Source: Solirubrobacterales bacterium
GTDB taxonomy: Bacteria; Actinomycetota; Thermoleophilia; Solirubrobacterales; Solirubrobacteraceae
Reading direction: 5' to 3'
DNA length: 39,769 nucleotides
Assembly (NCBI GenBank): GCA_027451345.1
Contig: DAIDJO010000004.1
Span: forward strand, 1 to 39,769
Of the stretch, positions 1 to 7,931 are shown piece by piece. Each line of letters opens with the position of its first letter. Position 1 is the first letter of the stretch. The position numbers and the translations under genes were made by a program. A model generated the notes under the pieces. It saw only the letters and a program-made list of their open reading frames with translations. It was not told the DNA's origin and ran no database searches.

Positions 1-1581
1 AAAGAGGGCGAAGCGGATCGCCGGCTGCAGCTGCGGATCGCCGTTGATCACGATGTCCGCGTCGTCCCAGCGGGCGGCCCAGCGGCTGCGGTGCTCGGCG
101 AGCAGCGCGTCGTGGCCCGCGTCGTGCGCGCGCCGGGCGCGCGCCGCGGCGCGTTCCCAGCTCGCGGTGTCGTCCGCGGCGCCCTCATACGCGGCCACCC
201 GATCCAGCCCCGCGCGTGCTCCGCGGCCGCGCCCCCGGGATGCGGCGGCCGCCGCGATGCTGCCCGGCGGTCCCGACACGACCATCCAGGTGATGCCCCG
301 CTCCTCGCCCTGATCCACGCGGGCCTGCGGAGGGGGCGTGAGCGGCGTCCGACGGTCGGCGTCGGCATGAGCACCCCGGGCCCGCAGCACCGCGAGGCCG
401 GGCTGCGCGAGCGACGAGAACAGCGCGGCCTGCACCGGCCCGTCCCGGCCGCTTCCCTCCTCATACAGCACGCCCGTGTGCAGATCCAGCACCCGGCGAG
501 TCGGGCCCGGACCGCCGCTGGCGAGCTCGTTCCACCGGGGTCCCGCCAACAGATGGGACTCGGCGCCGTCACCGCTGTAGACGCCGGCCATCAACACCGC
601 CGGGTTGCGACCCGAGTGACGCGAGAGCGCGCTGCCGCGGGTCCCGAGTCGGCCGTCCGCGAGCGTCAACAGCGCCTCGTGCACGCGCTGGAGGTGCCGA
701 TCCTCCGAGCAGATCGTCAGCGTCCACCCGGCGTCGCTCGTGGTGACCGGCAGCTCCCCACGCCGGCGCCGCGCGATCTGATCGCGCAGGAGGGCCAGCA
801 GGGAGCCGCCGCTCCCGCTCCAGACGGCGGCTCCGTCGCCATCCGGCTCCGAGGACCACGGGCCGGCGCCCGCCAGCAGCGTCTGCGCCGGCGCGATCCC
901 ACGGCCCCAGAGCCAGTCGCGGACCCAGGCGATCGAGTCCGACCTGTCGCTCAGACCGATCTCGACGCACGTCGCGCCGGCTGTGACCCGCACGTCGGCG
1001 AGGCCCGCCTCGAGCGCGGCCCCGCGAGCGATGCGCATCGCCTCAGACAGCCCACCGCCGCCCGCGTCGGCGAGTGGTGCCCCGGGAGCGGGGGGCTGGG
1101 GAGCGCTGACCGAACCGGACGGGTCGCCCGGCGCGGGGGCGGGAGGAAGCTCGATCGCGCGCCGGTCGCGGCGCGCGGAGATGACCGTGAGCTCCAGGCC
1201 ACGGGCGTCGAGACGCTCGGCGGTCAGCTGTGCCGCCCGGGACAGGGCGGCGTCCTCCGTGTCGCTGACCCCGCGCCGGAGGAGCGGCTGAGGTCCGTCC
1301 GGGCCGACCCGGTAGGCCTCCGAGCCGAGGTCCAGCGCCATCACCAGCGAGCCCGGGCCGTCCGGACGGGCCCGGAGCCGGTCGTCGACCGAGCCGATCG
1401 CCTCCGCGCTGACGATCGCCAGTTCCAGCCCCTGTCCGCAGGCCGACTCGATCAGCCGGCGCAGCGACGGGGTTCCCGCGCCCGTCTCGAGGATGTCGAG
1501 ACCGTCCGCGTCGAGCACGATCGCTTCGAAGCGGCGATCGGCAGTGCCCCGAGAGGCGATCGAGTGGGCGAGCGCGGACAT
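1..1581 (-). CDS. GH65-family glycoside phosphorylase/hydrolase with N-terminal HAD-like domain (partial, C-terminus beyond window)
   Basis: The reading frame is open from an ATG at 1581 to the left edge (527 codons, no stop), so the gene is truncated by the window. Residues about 15-270 look like a HAD-IIB fold. They begin with a DADG motif (LDADGLDILETG) and contain a serine motif (AIVSAE), but the usual lysine and GD motif of active phosphatases are not visible near SDSIAWVRDWL and LLAGAGPW. A GH65 N-terminal domain follows from about residue 310: LTICSEDRHLQRVHEALLTL, then ADGRLGTRGS, as in maltose, trehalose and kojibiose phosphorylases. The last visible residues, ARWDDADIVINGDPQLQPA then IRFALF, match the entry to the GH65 catalytic barrel. 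The catalytic Glu would lie outside the window, so phosphorolysis or hydrolysis of an alpha-glucoside is inferred from the family. It is divergent from the GT4 and debranching genes. No clear Shine-Dalgarno precedes the ATG. Confidence 0.85.
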   Translation of the reverse strand, partial: MSALAHSIASRGTADRRFEAIVLDADGLDILETGAGTPSLRRLIESACGQGLELAIVSAEAIGSVDDRLRARPDGPGSLVMALDLGSEAYRVGPDGPQPLLRRGVSDTEDAALSRAAQLTAERLDARGLELTVISARRDRRAIELPPAPAPGDPSGSVSAPQPPAPGAPLADAGGGGLSEAMRIARGAALEAGLADVRVTAGATCVEIGLSDRSDSIAWVRDWLWGRGIAPAQTLLAGAGPWSSEPDGDGAAVWSGSGGSLLALLRDQIARRRRGELPVTTSDAGWTLTICSEDRHLQRVHEALLTLADGRLGTRGSALSRHSGRNPAVLMAGVYSGDGAESHLLAGPRWNELASGGPGPTRRVLDLHTGVLYEEGSGRDGPVQAALFSSLAQPGLAVLRARGAHADADRRTPLTPPPQARVDQGEERGITWMVVSGPPGSIAAAAASRGRGRGARAGLDRVAAYEGAADDTASWERAAARARRAHDAGHDALLAEHRSRWAARWDDADIVINGDPQLQPAIRFALF

Positions 1582-1815
1582 CGCTGCTGCGCGCGGGCCG
1601 GCTTCGGTGGGTCGTTCCCGCGTGCGGACACAGTCTGCCGCGGGCGGGGAGCGACCGCCAGGGTAGTTCACCCCGGCCCGACTCGTGTGTTTCCCCGATC
1701 GGGCCGGCCACATCGAGACCTATCGTCGGAATCATGGTGCAGCCTCCCCTCAATTCAGGCCGCCGTGGGACTCGATCGGCCCCCTGAAGGGGCAGGTCCT
1801 CGCCGCGCGCCCCCC

Positions 1816-2922
1816 TTGCGCATCGCGCTGCTCGCGCCGCCCTGGCTGCCGGTGCCTCCGCATGGCTATGGCGGGATCGAGAGCGTCGTGGATCTGCTGG
1901 CCCGACAGCTCGTGGCGGAGGGGCATGACGTCACGCTGTTTGCGGCGCCGGGATCGCGCTCGACCGCTCGGCTGCGCACGCTGCTCGCCGAGACGCACCC
2001 GGACGAGATCGGTGCCTCCATGTACGAGTCCGACCACGTCGCCCGGGCGCGCGAGTGGGTGGAGGTCGCCCGGGCGATCGGGAGGCCGTTCGACGTCATC
2101 CACGACCACTCCGGGTTCACGGCGGTCGCCTTCGCGAATCTCTTCGGCGCCCCGGTCGTGCACACTCTCCACGGACCGTTCACCGCCCGGACGTCTGAGA
2201 TCTACGCGCGGCATGGCCACAAGGCGACGCTCGTGGCGATCAGCCAGGCTCAGGTGCGCAGCGCGCCGGCGCCCATCCGCATCGACGCGGTGGTGCCGAA
2301 CCCGGTCATGGTCGAGCACTGGCCGCTGCGCGTCAGGAAGGAGGACTACGTGCTGTGGATGGGGCGCATGGACCCGGTGAAGGGGCCCGATGTCGCCGTG
2401 GCCGCGGCCCGCCGCGCGGGACGGCGCCTGGTGCTCGCGGGACCGGTGCAACCCGGTCAGGAGACGTTCTTCCGCGAGCGGATCGCCCCGCACGTCGATG
2501 GTGACCGCGTGCGGTACGTCGGGGAGGTCGCCGGCACCCGCCGGATCGACCTGTTCGCCAACGCCGCGGCACTGCTGATGCCGGTTCGCTGGGCTGAGCC
2601 GTTCGGCATGGTGATGGTGGAGGCGCTGGCGTGCGGCACGCCGGTGGTCGCCTTCGCGCAGGGGGCCACGCAGGAGGTCGTGCTTCCCGGGGTGAACGGG
2701 TTCCTCGTCGCCGACGAGGTGGAGATGGCCGACGCGCTCGGGGGCCTCGATCAGCTGGATCCGCTGGCCTGTCGCGCGAGTGTCCAGGAGCGGTATGACG
2801 TCTCCGTGGTCACCTCCGCCTATGTCGACGTCTACCGGCGGGCGCGGGCGGCAGCGAGCCCGCCGGACCCGGACCCGGGGCCCGCCGCTGAGCTCATGCT
2901 CGCGCTCGGCCCCGAGGCGTAG
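1816..2922 (+). CDS. Family 4 glycosyltransferase (GT-B fold)
   Basis: A retaining GT4-type transferase of about 368 residues. The Rossmann start LRIALLAPPWLPVP with the glycine-rich GYGGIE loop opens the protein. The C-terminal nucleotide-sugar site shows the EX7E motif (EPFGMVMVEALACGTPVV). VLWMGRMDPVKG marks the start of the second GT-B lobe. Family members move glucose or mannose from a nucleotide sugar to an acceptor; the exact substrate cannot be read. The TTG at 1816 is chosen because it sits exactly at the conserved N-terminus. An in-frame GTG at 1765 would add 17 unconserved residues. The frame stays open far upstream, but that part is antisense to the GH65 gene. The stop lies 30 bases before the debranching-enzyme start, so the two probably form an operon that acts on alpha-glucan. 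Confidence 0.85.
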   Translation: MRIALLAPPWLPVPPHGYGGIESVVDLLARQLVAEGHDVTLFAAPGSRSTARLRTLLAETHPDEIGASMYESDHVARAREWVEVARAIGRPFDVIHDHSGFTAVAFANLFGAPVVHTLHGPFTARTSEIYARHGHKATLVAISQAQVRSAPAPIRIDAVVPNPVMVEHWPLRVRKEDYVLWMGRMDPVKGPDVAVAAARRAGRRLVLAGPVQPGQETFFRERIAPHVDGDRVRYVGEVAGTRRIDLFANAAALLMPVRWAEPFGMVMVEALACGTPVVAFAQGATQEVVLPGVNGFLVADEVEMADALGGLDQLDPLACRASVQERYDVSVVTSAYVDVYRRARAAASPPDPDPGPAAELMLALGPEA

Positions 2923-2952
2923 AGTCGGCGCTCGTGCGGTCCGGCGGTCGTC

Positions 2953-5244
2953 ATGGCTGAGGATGGGGCGCTCGGGCCCGAGGTGCGCGGGACGGAACCG
3001 GTTGAGGGTTCCGTGCGGAGCCCCCGGGGCGAGCGGTTCGCCATCGCCGGGCGGGCTGGGCCGGTCGAGCCCCAGCGGGCGCCGCCGGTCCCGGCCGAGG
3101 CACGCGAGGAGCTCCTGGTCATCAAGGACGGCCACCACTTCCTGTGCGCTCGCACGGACGGTGACATCGCTCCCGCGCAGGTCTCGGGTGAGGGCTTCTA
3201 CGCCTTCGACACCCGGTACCTCTCGGAGATGCGCCTCGAGGTGGGCGGCCTGCGGCCGGTCGCGCTCTCCTACTCGACCGCCCAGGAGCGGGCGATCGTC
3301 GATGCCACCAATGCGCAGCTGCGCCGTGGACCGCTGGAGCCGATCCCGCAGATGTCGCTGAGCATCACCCGCGAGCTCATGCTCGCCGCGGGACGTCTCT
3401 ACTGCCGGATCCGGCTGCGCAGCTACCGGCGAGAACCCTTCACCACGACGGTGACCCTTGCGGCGGCCGCGGACTTCGCGGACATGTTCGAGGTCCGGGG
3501 CGGGGTTCGCCGCGACCAGCGGGGGCATGCGCTGGCGCCGAAGCGTCGCCGTCGAGAGGTGGTCCTCGCCTATGTTGGCGAGGATGCGGCGTTCAGGGAG
3601 ACGGTGATTCGCGTCGATCCCACGCCGCTCGACGTCGACCTGCAGGCCGGGCGGGCACGCATGCGCTGGCGCGTCACTCTCGATCCGGGAGCGGACGTGG
3701 CGATCCTGGTGACCGTCGAGCCCTCGATCGGCGGGCGCCGCCGGGCGCCACGCCGCCTGGAGTCGGCGTCTGTCGCGCTCGACCAAGCACGCTCAGCCTG
3801 GGGGGAGGAGCGCACGCAGGTGCGCAGCGACAACCGCCGGTTCGAGGCGCTCATCGCGGCCTCAGCTCAGGATCTGCGGTCGCTCGTGATGCCGGCGCCC
3901 GGCGGGCGGATCCTGGCGGCCGGCATCCCCTGGTATGTCGCGCCCTTCGGACGCGACGCGCTGCTGAGCGCGGGGGAGGCGATGCTGTTGGGCGCGGACC
4001 TGTCGCTCGACGCCCTGCGGGTCCTGGCCGGACTGCAGGCGACCGAGGACGATCCGTGGCGGGATGCGGAGCCGGGCAAGATCCTCCATGAGCTGCGAGT
4101 GGGGGAGCTGGCCGGGGCCGGGATCATCCCGCACACTCCGTACTACGGCACCGTGGACGCCACGCCGCTCTTCCTCATGCGCGCCGCCGACTACCTCCGG
4201 TGGTCCGGGGACCTCGAGTCGGTGCGGGCGCTGCGCCCGGCTCTGGACGCCGCGCTCACCTGGATCGATGACTACGGTGACCTCGACGGTGACGGCTTCG
4301 TCGAGTACGAGCGCCGCTCCCCCGGCGGACTGCAGAACCAGGGATGGAAGGATTCGCAGGATTCCGTGGTCCACGCCGACGGGAGCCTTGCCGAGGGGCC
4401 GATCGCGCTCGTGGAGGTGCAGGCCTACGTGTATGCGGCCAAGCGAGCCATCGCTGAGGTGTACGAGGCGCTCGGCGCCTCGGACCGCGCGGCGCAGTTG
4501 CGCCAACAGGCGCAACTGCTGCGCGAGCGCTTCAACGACGCGTTCTGGGACGCCGAACAGGGAACGTTCGCCCTCGCGCTCGACGGCCGCAAGCGGAGGG
4601 TGGCAAGTGTCACCTCCAACGCCGGCCATGCTCTGTACGGAGGGATCGCCGACCGGGACAAGGCGGACGCCGTCGTGGAGCGGCTGATGGCCGCTGACAT
4701 GTTCTGCGGCTGGGGGATCCGAACGCTCTCGAGCGAGTCGCCCGCCTACAACCCGATGAGCTACCACAACGGCTCCGTCTGGCCGCATGACAACGCGATC
4801 ATCGCCGCCGGGATGAAGCGCTATGGCCACGATGACGCGGTGATCAGGATCGCCACGGCGCTGTTTGACGTGGCCACCACGATGCGCGACCTGCGCCTGC
4901 CGGAGCTGTACTGCGGGTTCGACCGGTCCCAGCGCACGTCGGTGGTGGCCTACCCCGTCGCCTGCAGCCCTCAGGCGTGGGCGGCGGCGGCGCCGGTGCT
5001 GCTGCTGCAGACGATGCTCGGCATCTCCGCCGACGCCCCGGCCCGGAGGCTCAACATCGAGCGACCGGTGCTGCCCGAGTGGCTCGATCAGGTTCGGCTC
5101 GAGGGGCTGCGGGTCGGCGACGCGAGCGTCACCCTCGCCTTCGAGCGCGAGGGTCGGGTCACCGGATTCGCCCTCCTGAGCCAGAGCGGGCAGGTGAACG
5201 TGACGATGGCCGCCGGTGACGGTGACCGGGCGGCGCCCGACTGA
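2953..5244 (+). CDS. Glycogen debranching enzyme family protein (amylo-alpha-1,6-glucosidase type)
   Basis: A protein of 763 residues with the two-part layout of bacterial amylo-alpha-1,6-glucosidases. The N-terminal GDE_N-type beta domain (about 50-270) has the typical GHHFLCARTDGDI then FYAFDTRYLSEMRLEVGG. The (alpha/alpha)6 barrel (about 300-740) has WYVAPFGRDALLSAGEA, DATPLFLMRAADYLRWSGD, DYGDLDGDGFVEY and GLQNQGWKDSQDSV. The PFGRD and WKDSQDS segments carry acidic residues expected near the active site. The family hydrolyses alpha-1,6 branches or related alpha-glucosidic bonds of cytoplasmic polymers; many actinobacterial members have untested specificity. The ATG follows the GT4 stop by 30 bases. 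A TAGAGT box at 2920-2925 overlaps the GT4 stop and could give a second promoter. Confidence 0.87.
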   Translation: MAEDGALGPEVRGTEPVEGSVRSPRGERFAIAGRAGPVEPQRAPPVPAEAREELLVIKDGHHFLCARTDGDIAPAQVSGEGFYAFDTRYLSEMRLEVGGLRPVALSYSTAQERAIVDATNAQLRRGPLEPIPQMSLSITRELMLAAGRLYCRIRLRSYRREPFTTTVTLAAAADFADMFEVRGGVRRDQRGHALAPKRRRREVVLAYVGEDAAFRETVIRVDPTPLDVDLQAGRARMRWRVTLDPGADVAILVTVEPSIGGRRRAPRRLESASVALDQARSAWGEERTQVRSDNRRFEALIAASAQDLRSLVMPAPGGRILAAGIPWYVAPFGRDALLSAGEAMLLGADLSLDALRVLAGLQATEDDPWRDAEPGKILHELRVGELAGAGIIPHTPYYGTVDATPLFLMRAADYLRWSGDLESVRALRPALDAALTWIDDYGDLDGDGFVEYERRSPGGLQNQGWKDSQDSVVHADGSLAEGPIALVEVQAYVYAAKRAIAEVYEALGASDRAAQLRQQAQLLRERFNDAFWDAEQGTFALALDGRKRRVASVTSNAGHALYGGIADRDKADAVVERLMAADMFCGWGIRTLSSESPAYNPMSYHNGSVWPHDNAIIAAGMKRYGHDDAVIRIATALFDVATTMRDLRLPELYCGFDRSQRTSVVAYPVACSPQAWAAAAPVLLLQTMLGISADAPARRLNIERPVLPEWLDQVRLEGLRVGDASVTLAFEREGRVTGFALLSQSGQVNVTMAAGDGDRAAPD

Positions 5245-5357
5245 AACGGCCCCGCCCGGATCGGTGGTCACGACGGGCCTGGTCCCCCGGCCGTGCGTCG
5301 AGACACCCTCGGGCGTCGCCCGGTTCCGGCGGTACCGCTGCTCGGGCCGACGCCCCC

Positions 5358-5627
5358 TCACCCGGCCGATGCTTCGCCCTCACCCCGGTGATCGACCGCG
5401 CTCTGCTGGAGGTGCAGGTCGCGCCCGCGACACAGCTCGCGCACCTCGCGGAGCTCCGAGACGGTGAGACTGCGTCGGCGCCTCCCGGCGATGGCGCTGA
5501 CGTCCACCGGCGTCGGTCCGAGTCGCATGATCGCCGCCGACGCCTGTGCGAGTGAGGCGAACACACGCGCCGTCTGGCCGTGCGGCTTCACGACGTAATA
5601 GGTGAACGGGGCGATGTTCGATCGCAT
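5358..5627 (-). CDS. Small hypothetical protein downstream of hsp20
   Basis: An 89-residue protein starting MRSNIAPFTYYVVKPHGQTA, with a basic middle (AGRRRRSLTVSELREVRELC) and no membrane segment. The ATG at 5627 is preferred over an upstream start at 5663 because a GGGAG Shine-Dalgarno lies about 9 bases before it. It is read in the same direction as hsp20, 70 bases downstream, so it may be cotranscribed as a stress-related gene. I do not recognise the family. The N-terminal pattern (YYVVKPHG...ARVFASLAQASAAIMRLG) is loosely like small DUF2188-type proteins, which would fit the neighbouring gene at 6269-6574. Confidence 0.6.
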   Translation of the reverse strand: MRSNIAPFTYYVVKPHGQTARVFASLAQASAAIMRLGPTPVDVSAIAGRRRRSLTVSELREVRELCRGRDLHLQQSAVDHRGEGEASAG

Positions 5628-5697
5628 GGTCGTGGGTCTCCCGCTCAGGATCGCGCCGGCCACGGGACGCGGCGGGTGGCCGGCGCGACGGAGGCCG

Positions 5698-6135
5698 TCA
5701 GGCGGGGGTCGGGGTGATCTCGACCGGCTCCGTCTGTGCCTCCTTGGGCAGCGGGATCGTCAGCTCGATGACGCCGTCCTTGGTGATCGCCTCGATCTTC
5801 TTGGGATCGACGCCGACCGGCAGGGATACCGAGCGGGAGAAGGATCCGTACCGGCGCTCGCGGCGCACATAGTCGCGGTCCTTCTCCTCCTTGCTCTCCC
5901 GGTGCTCGCCGGAGACGGTGATCATGTCGTCCTTGAACTCGATCTTGACCTCGTCGGGCTTGATCCCGGGCAGGTCGGCCCGCATCACCAGCCGGTCGTC
6001 CTCGCGCACCACGTCGATCGCGGGCGTCCACGGATGCCCGCGGCCGTCCGGCCACTCGTCGAACCTGCGATCGAGACGGGAGCGCCACTCACTGAGCTCG
6101 GTGAATGGGTCCCAGCGCATCAGTGCTCCAGCCAT
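5698..6135 (-). CDS. Hsp20/alpha-crystallin family small heat-shock protein
   Basis: A 145-residue small heat-shock protein. It begins MRWDPFTELSEWRSRLDRRF within the first 25 residues, as in actinobacterial Hsp20. The alpha-crystallin domain (about 40-130) has WTPAIDVVREDDRLVMRADL then PGIKPDEVKIEFKDDMITVSG. The closing strand has the conserved GVIELTIPLPK, and a short tail ends in PTPA. Members form oligomers that hold unfolding proteins in a soluble state without ATP. A GAAAGG Shine-Dalgarno lies 8 bases before the ATG. I looked for HspR (HAIR) and CIRCE repeats in 6136-6268 and saw none, so the control is unknown. Confidence 0.95.
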   Translation of the reverse strand: MAGALMRWDPFTELSEWRSRLDRRFDEWPDGRGHPWTPAIDVVREDDRLVMRADLPGIKPDEVKIEFKDDMITVSGEHRESKEEKDRDYVRRERRYGSFSRSVSLPVGVDPKKIEAITKDGVIELTIPLPKEAQTEPVEITPTPA

Positions 6136-6268
6136 GATTCATGCCTTTCGCTCGATGGACATGACAAGCTTGCCCGCCGGCGGCCGATCGCGGATCGTGG
6201 ACAGACGCGCGATGTGATCGGTAGTTACCACCCGATCCGGTGATGGGCGGCCGGGGCGGGGTTCGATC

Positions 6269-6574
6269 TCACCCGTTCCGGGGCCGCCGCGGATGAGCGC
6301 GCGTCGGCGCCGGGGCCGGGTTCGCCGCTTGAGGGCGGTCACCGTGGATCAGGCCGTGTTCAAGGACACGGTGGTACGCGTCGCGGACGATCAGCTCGCC
6401 GTCGTCACCGTCCCCGATCGCCAGGTGGGCGACCCGTCGGGCGTCCTCGAGCGTCTCGCACGGGATCCTGGAGCGCCCGTTGGGAGGCAGGACCTCCCAA
6501 CGCCCCAGGGGATGATGCACCACATGGACACGGATCCGGATCGACCGGCGAACGTCGTCGCTGCCCGGTCTCAT
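6269..6574 (-). CDS. DUF2188-like small protein
   Basis: A 101-residue protein with a core VVHHPLGRWEVLPPNGRS, then a helix EDARRVAHLAIGD and a strand GELIVRDAYHRVLEHGLIHG. This matches the DUF2188 pattern of a Trp-containing strand, a helix and a strand ending in a D-x-x-x-R/G turn; DUF2188 function is poorly known. A GGGAG Shine-Dalgarno stands 8 bases before the ATG at 6574. The C-terminal 25 residues are rich in Pro and Arg and probably disordered. It lies upstream of hsp20 on the same strand, with 133 bases between them. Confidence 0.65.
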   Translation of the reverse strand: MRPGSDDVRRSIRIRVHVVHHPLGRWEVLPPNGRSRIPCETLEDARRVAHLAIGDGDDGELIVRDAYHRVLEHGLIHGDRPQAANPAPAPTRAHPRRPRNG

Positions 6575-6772
6575 GGGAAAGGCTCCCGCGTGGCGGCGGC
6601 CATGTTAGCCGCCGCATCGCCGGGGCTGTGATCCGCGCGCTGCACCAGCATCGTTCCCGGATTCCCCGATCGTCGTGTCGAACCGTTCGGGCGAGTATCC
6701 CGTTCGGAGCCGCCGCGAACGTCCGGGCAACGCCGCATTCCGGCCTCGGCAATCAACGTACGCGGGCGCAGG

Positions 6773-6934
6773 TCAGCGACGCCGGTCGCTCGCCCGAGCG
6801 TGCGATCCCGCGAGATCGAGCGCGATCGCGAGGATCAGCGTGGCCGCCCACGCGTTGACGGGGTCCAGCAGCAGGGGCTGCTTGGCTCCGACGGAGTTCG
6901 CGACCAACCAGACGATGAACCAGACGAGGGTCAT
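6773..6934 (-). CDS. Putative small two-helix membrane protein
   Basis: A 53-codon frame starting MTLVWFIVWLVANSVGAK, with two hydrophobic stretches (residues 2-15 and about 25-42, VNAWAATLILAIALDLAG) and a charged tail ending SDRRR. The hydrophobic pattern is unlikely in a random frame of such GC-rich DNA, but no family is recognised. The Shine-Dalgarno is weak. The flanks, 6575-6772 and 6935-7165, hold no other gene I can support. Confidence 0.45.
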   Translation of the reverse strand: MTLVWFIVWLVANSVGAKQPLLLDPVNAWAATLILAIALDLAGSHARASDRRR

Positions 6935-7165
6935 GCCGACACGATCGCTCCGCCGGCGCCCCGGTGCGTCCGGCAAACACCACACTCGCACCGCGCGCAA
7001 ACGCTGAGGAACGTCGGCCCGGCCAGGGCGCGGCCGCCCCCGGCCTCCCCGACCCGTCGCGACCGCGAGCCGAGGTGCTCTTCGCGAGCTCCTACGACGT
7101 TCTTGCGCACCACTTACCGGGATTTCCGACGGTTGAGGTGACCATCCATCCCACAGGAGGGAAAC

Positions 7166-7687
7166 ATGCGCAACATCAGATCGGTGCTCGTCACCGCCGG
7201 GGCGATCGCGGGCGCCGGGGTCGGCGGCGCCGCGCTCGCCAGCGCGGCGACGACCTCGACCACGTCGACCACCACCACCCCCTCGACCCTGGCTCCACCC
7301 TCAGGCGCCGGGTCGGCCGGCGCCTACGGCCGGGCGCCGGCGAACCGGCCCCCACGCGGCGGCGCCGCGCACGAGAGCGCGGAGACGGCCGTCACCGGGG
7401 CGGCGGCGACCAAGGCCGAGGCGGCGGCCGTCGCCTCCCTCGGGGGCGGCACCGCCACCGGCGTGACGACCGACCTCAGCGGACAGGGCTACGAGGTCGT
7501 CGTGACGAAGGGCGGCCGGACCACGGAGGTCCACCTCGACAGCTCGTTCAGGGTCCGGCCGGGCTGCCCCGGCATGGGTCGTGGGCCCGAGGGCATGCAT
7601 GGTGGGCCCGCGGGCATGGGCCGCTGGCGCGGGGCCGCACCGACCGCGGCACCGAGCGGATCGGCCACACCGCCGGTCGCGGGCTGA
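7166..7687 (+). CDS. Secreted PepSY-like protein
   Basis: A 173-residue protein preceded by a strong Shine-Dalgarno (AGGAGGG, 6 bases before the ATG). A signal peptide covers residues 1-28 (VLVTAGAIAGAGVGGAALAS then AATT). A Thr/Ser/Pro linker follows. A single PepSY-like fold covers about residues 78-130: helix TKAEAAAVASLGGG, then strands with GYEVVVTKGGRTTEVHLD. PepSY domains are often found in secreted or membrane proteins and are thought to inhibit proteases or bind ligands. The tail is rich in Gly, Met and Pro (GMGRGPEGMHGGPAGMG), and a metal-binding role is possible. The gene ends in a long terminator hairpin that starts at its stop codon. Confidence 0.7.
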   Translation: MRNIRSVLVTAGAIAGAGVGGAALASAATTSTTSTTTTPSTLAPPSGAGSAGAYGRAPANRPPRGGAAHESAETAVTGAAATKAEAAAVASLGGGTATGVTTDLSGQGYEVVVTKGGRTTEVHLDSSFRVRPGCPGMGRGPEGMHGGPAGMGRWRGAAPTAAPSGSATPPVAG

Positions 7688-7740
7688 CGCCCGGCGGGCC
7701 GGGCCGGTCGCCATTCGGCGCCCGGCCCGGGGGGCGTCAG
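7684..7740 (+). terminator. Long GC-rich terminator hairpin after the PepSY-like gene
   Basis: The arms 7684-7704 and 7720-7740 pair over 21 bases with two mismatches (outer CTGACGCCC pairs with GGGCGTCAG). The stem overlaps the TGA stop codon at 7685-7687. No T-run follows, as is common in GC-rich actinobacteria. Confidence 0.75.
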
Positions 7741-7931
7741 CCCGCATGCCGCCCGCCGGTTCTCCGGCGTCGGCCACCGATGAATCGTGTTTCACAAACT
7801 CCCTGCAAATCCGGAACAAGTTTCAGCTCGTCACACCCTCCGCCGGCGGTTGCACGGGGTGTAAGGTTCGCGCCGTTCGGGCATCTCGCGCCCGGAGCGA
7901 CCGATCCGTCACCGTTCGGAAGGAGAGAATT

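Noticed and set aside
91-2922. A 943-codon plus-strand frame
   Set aside because: Its first 570 codons are antisense to the GH65 gene and are Arg/Ala/Pro-rich without any domain. Only the end (from 1816, or 1765) is the GT4 enzyme.
1750-3786. A 678-codon minus-strand frame
   Set aside because: It is antisense to the GT4 and debranching genes, which have full conserved motifs.
6136-6268. HspR (HAIR) or CIRCE operator before hsp20
   Set aside because: No CTTGAGT-N7-ACTCAAG or CIRCE-like repeat is visible.
6255-6285. A tRNA-like GGTTCGATC segment
   Set aside because: The T-arm stem does not pair and no acceptor or anticodon stem is found.
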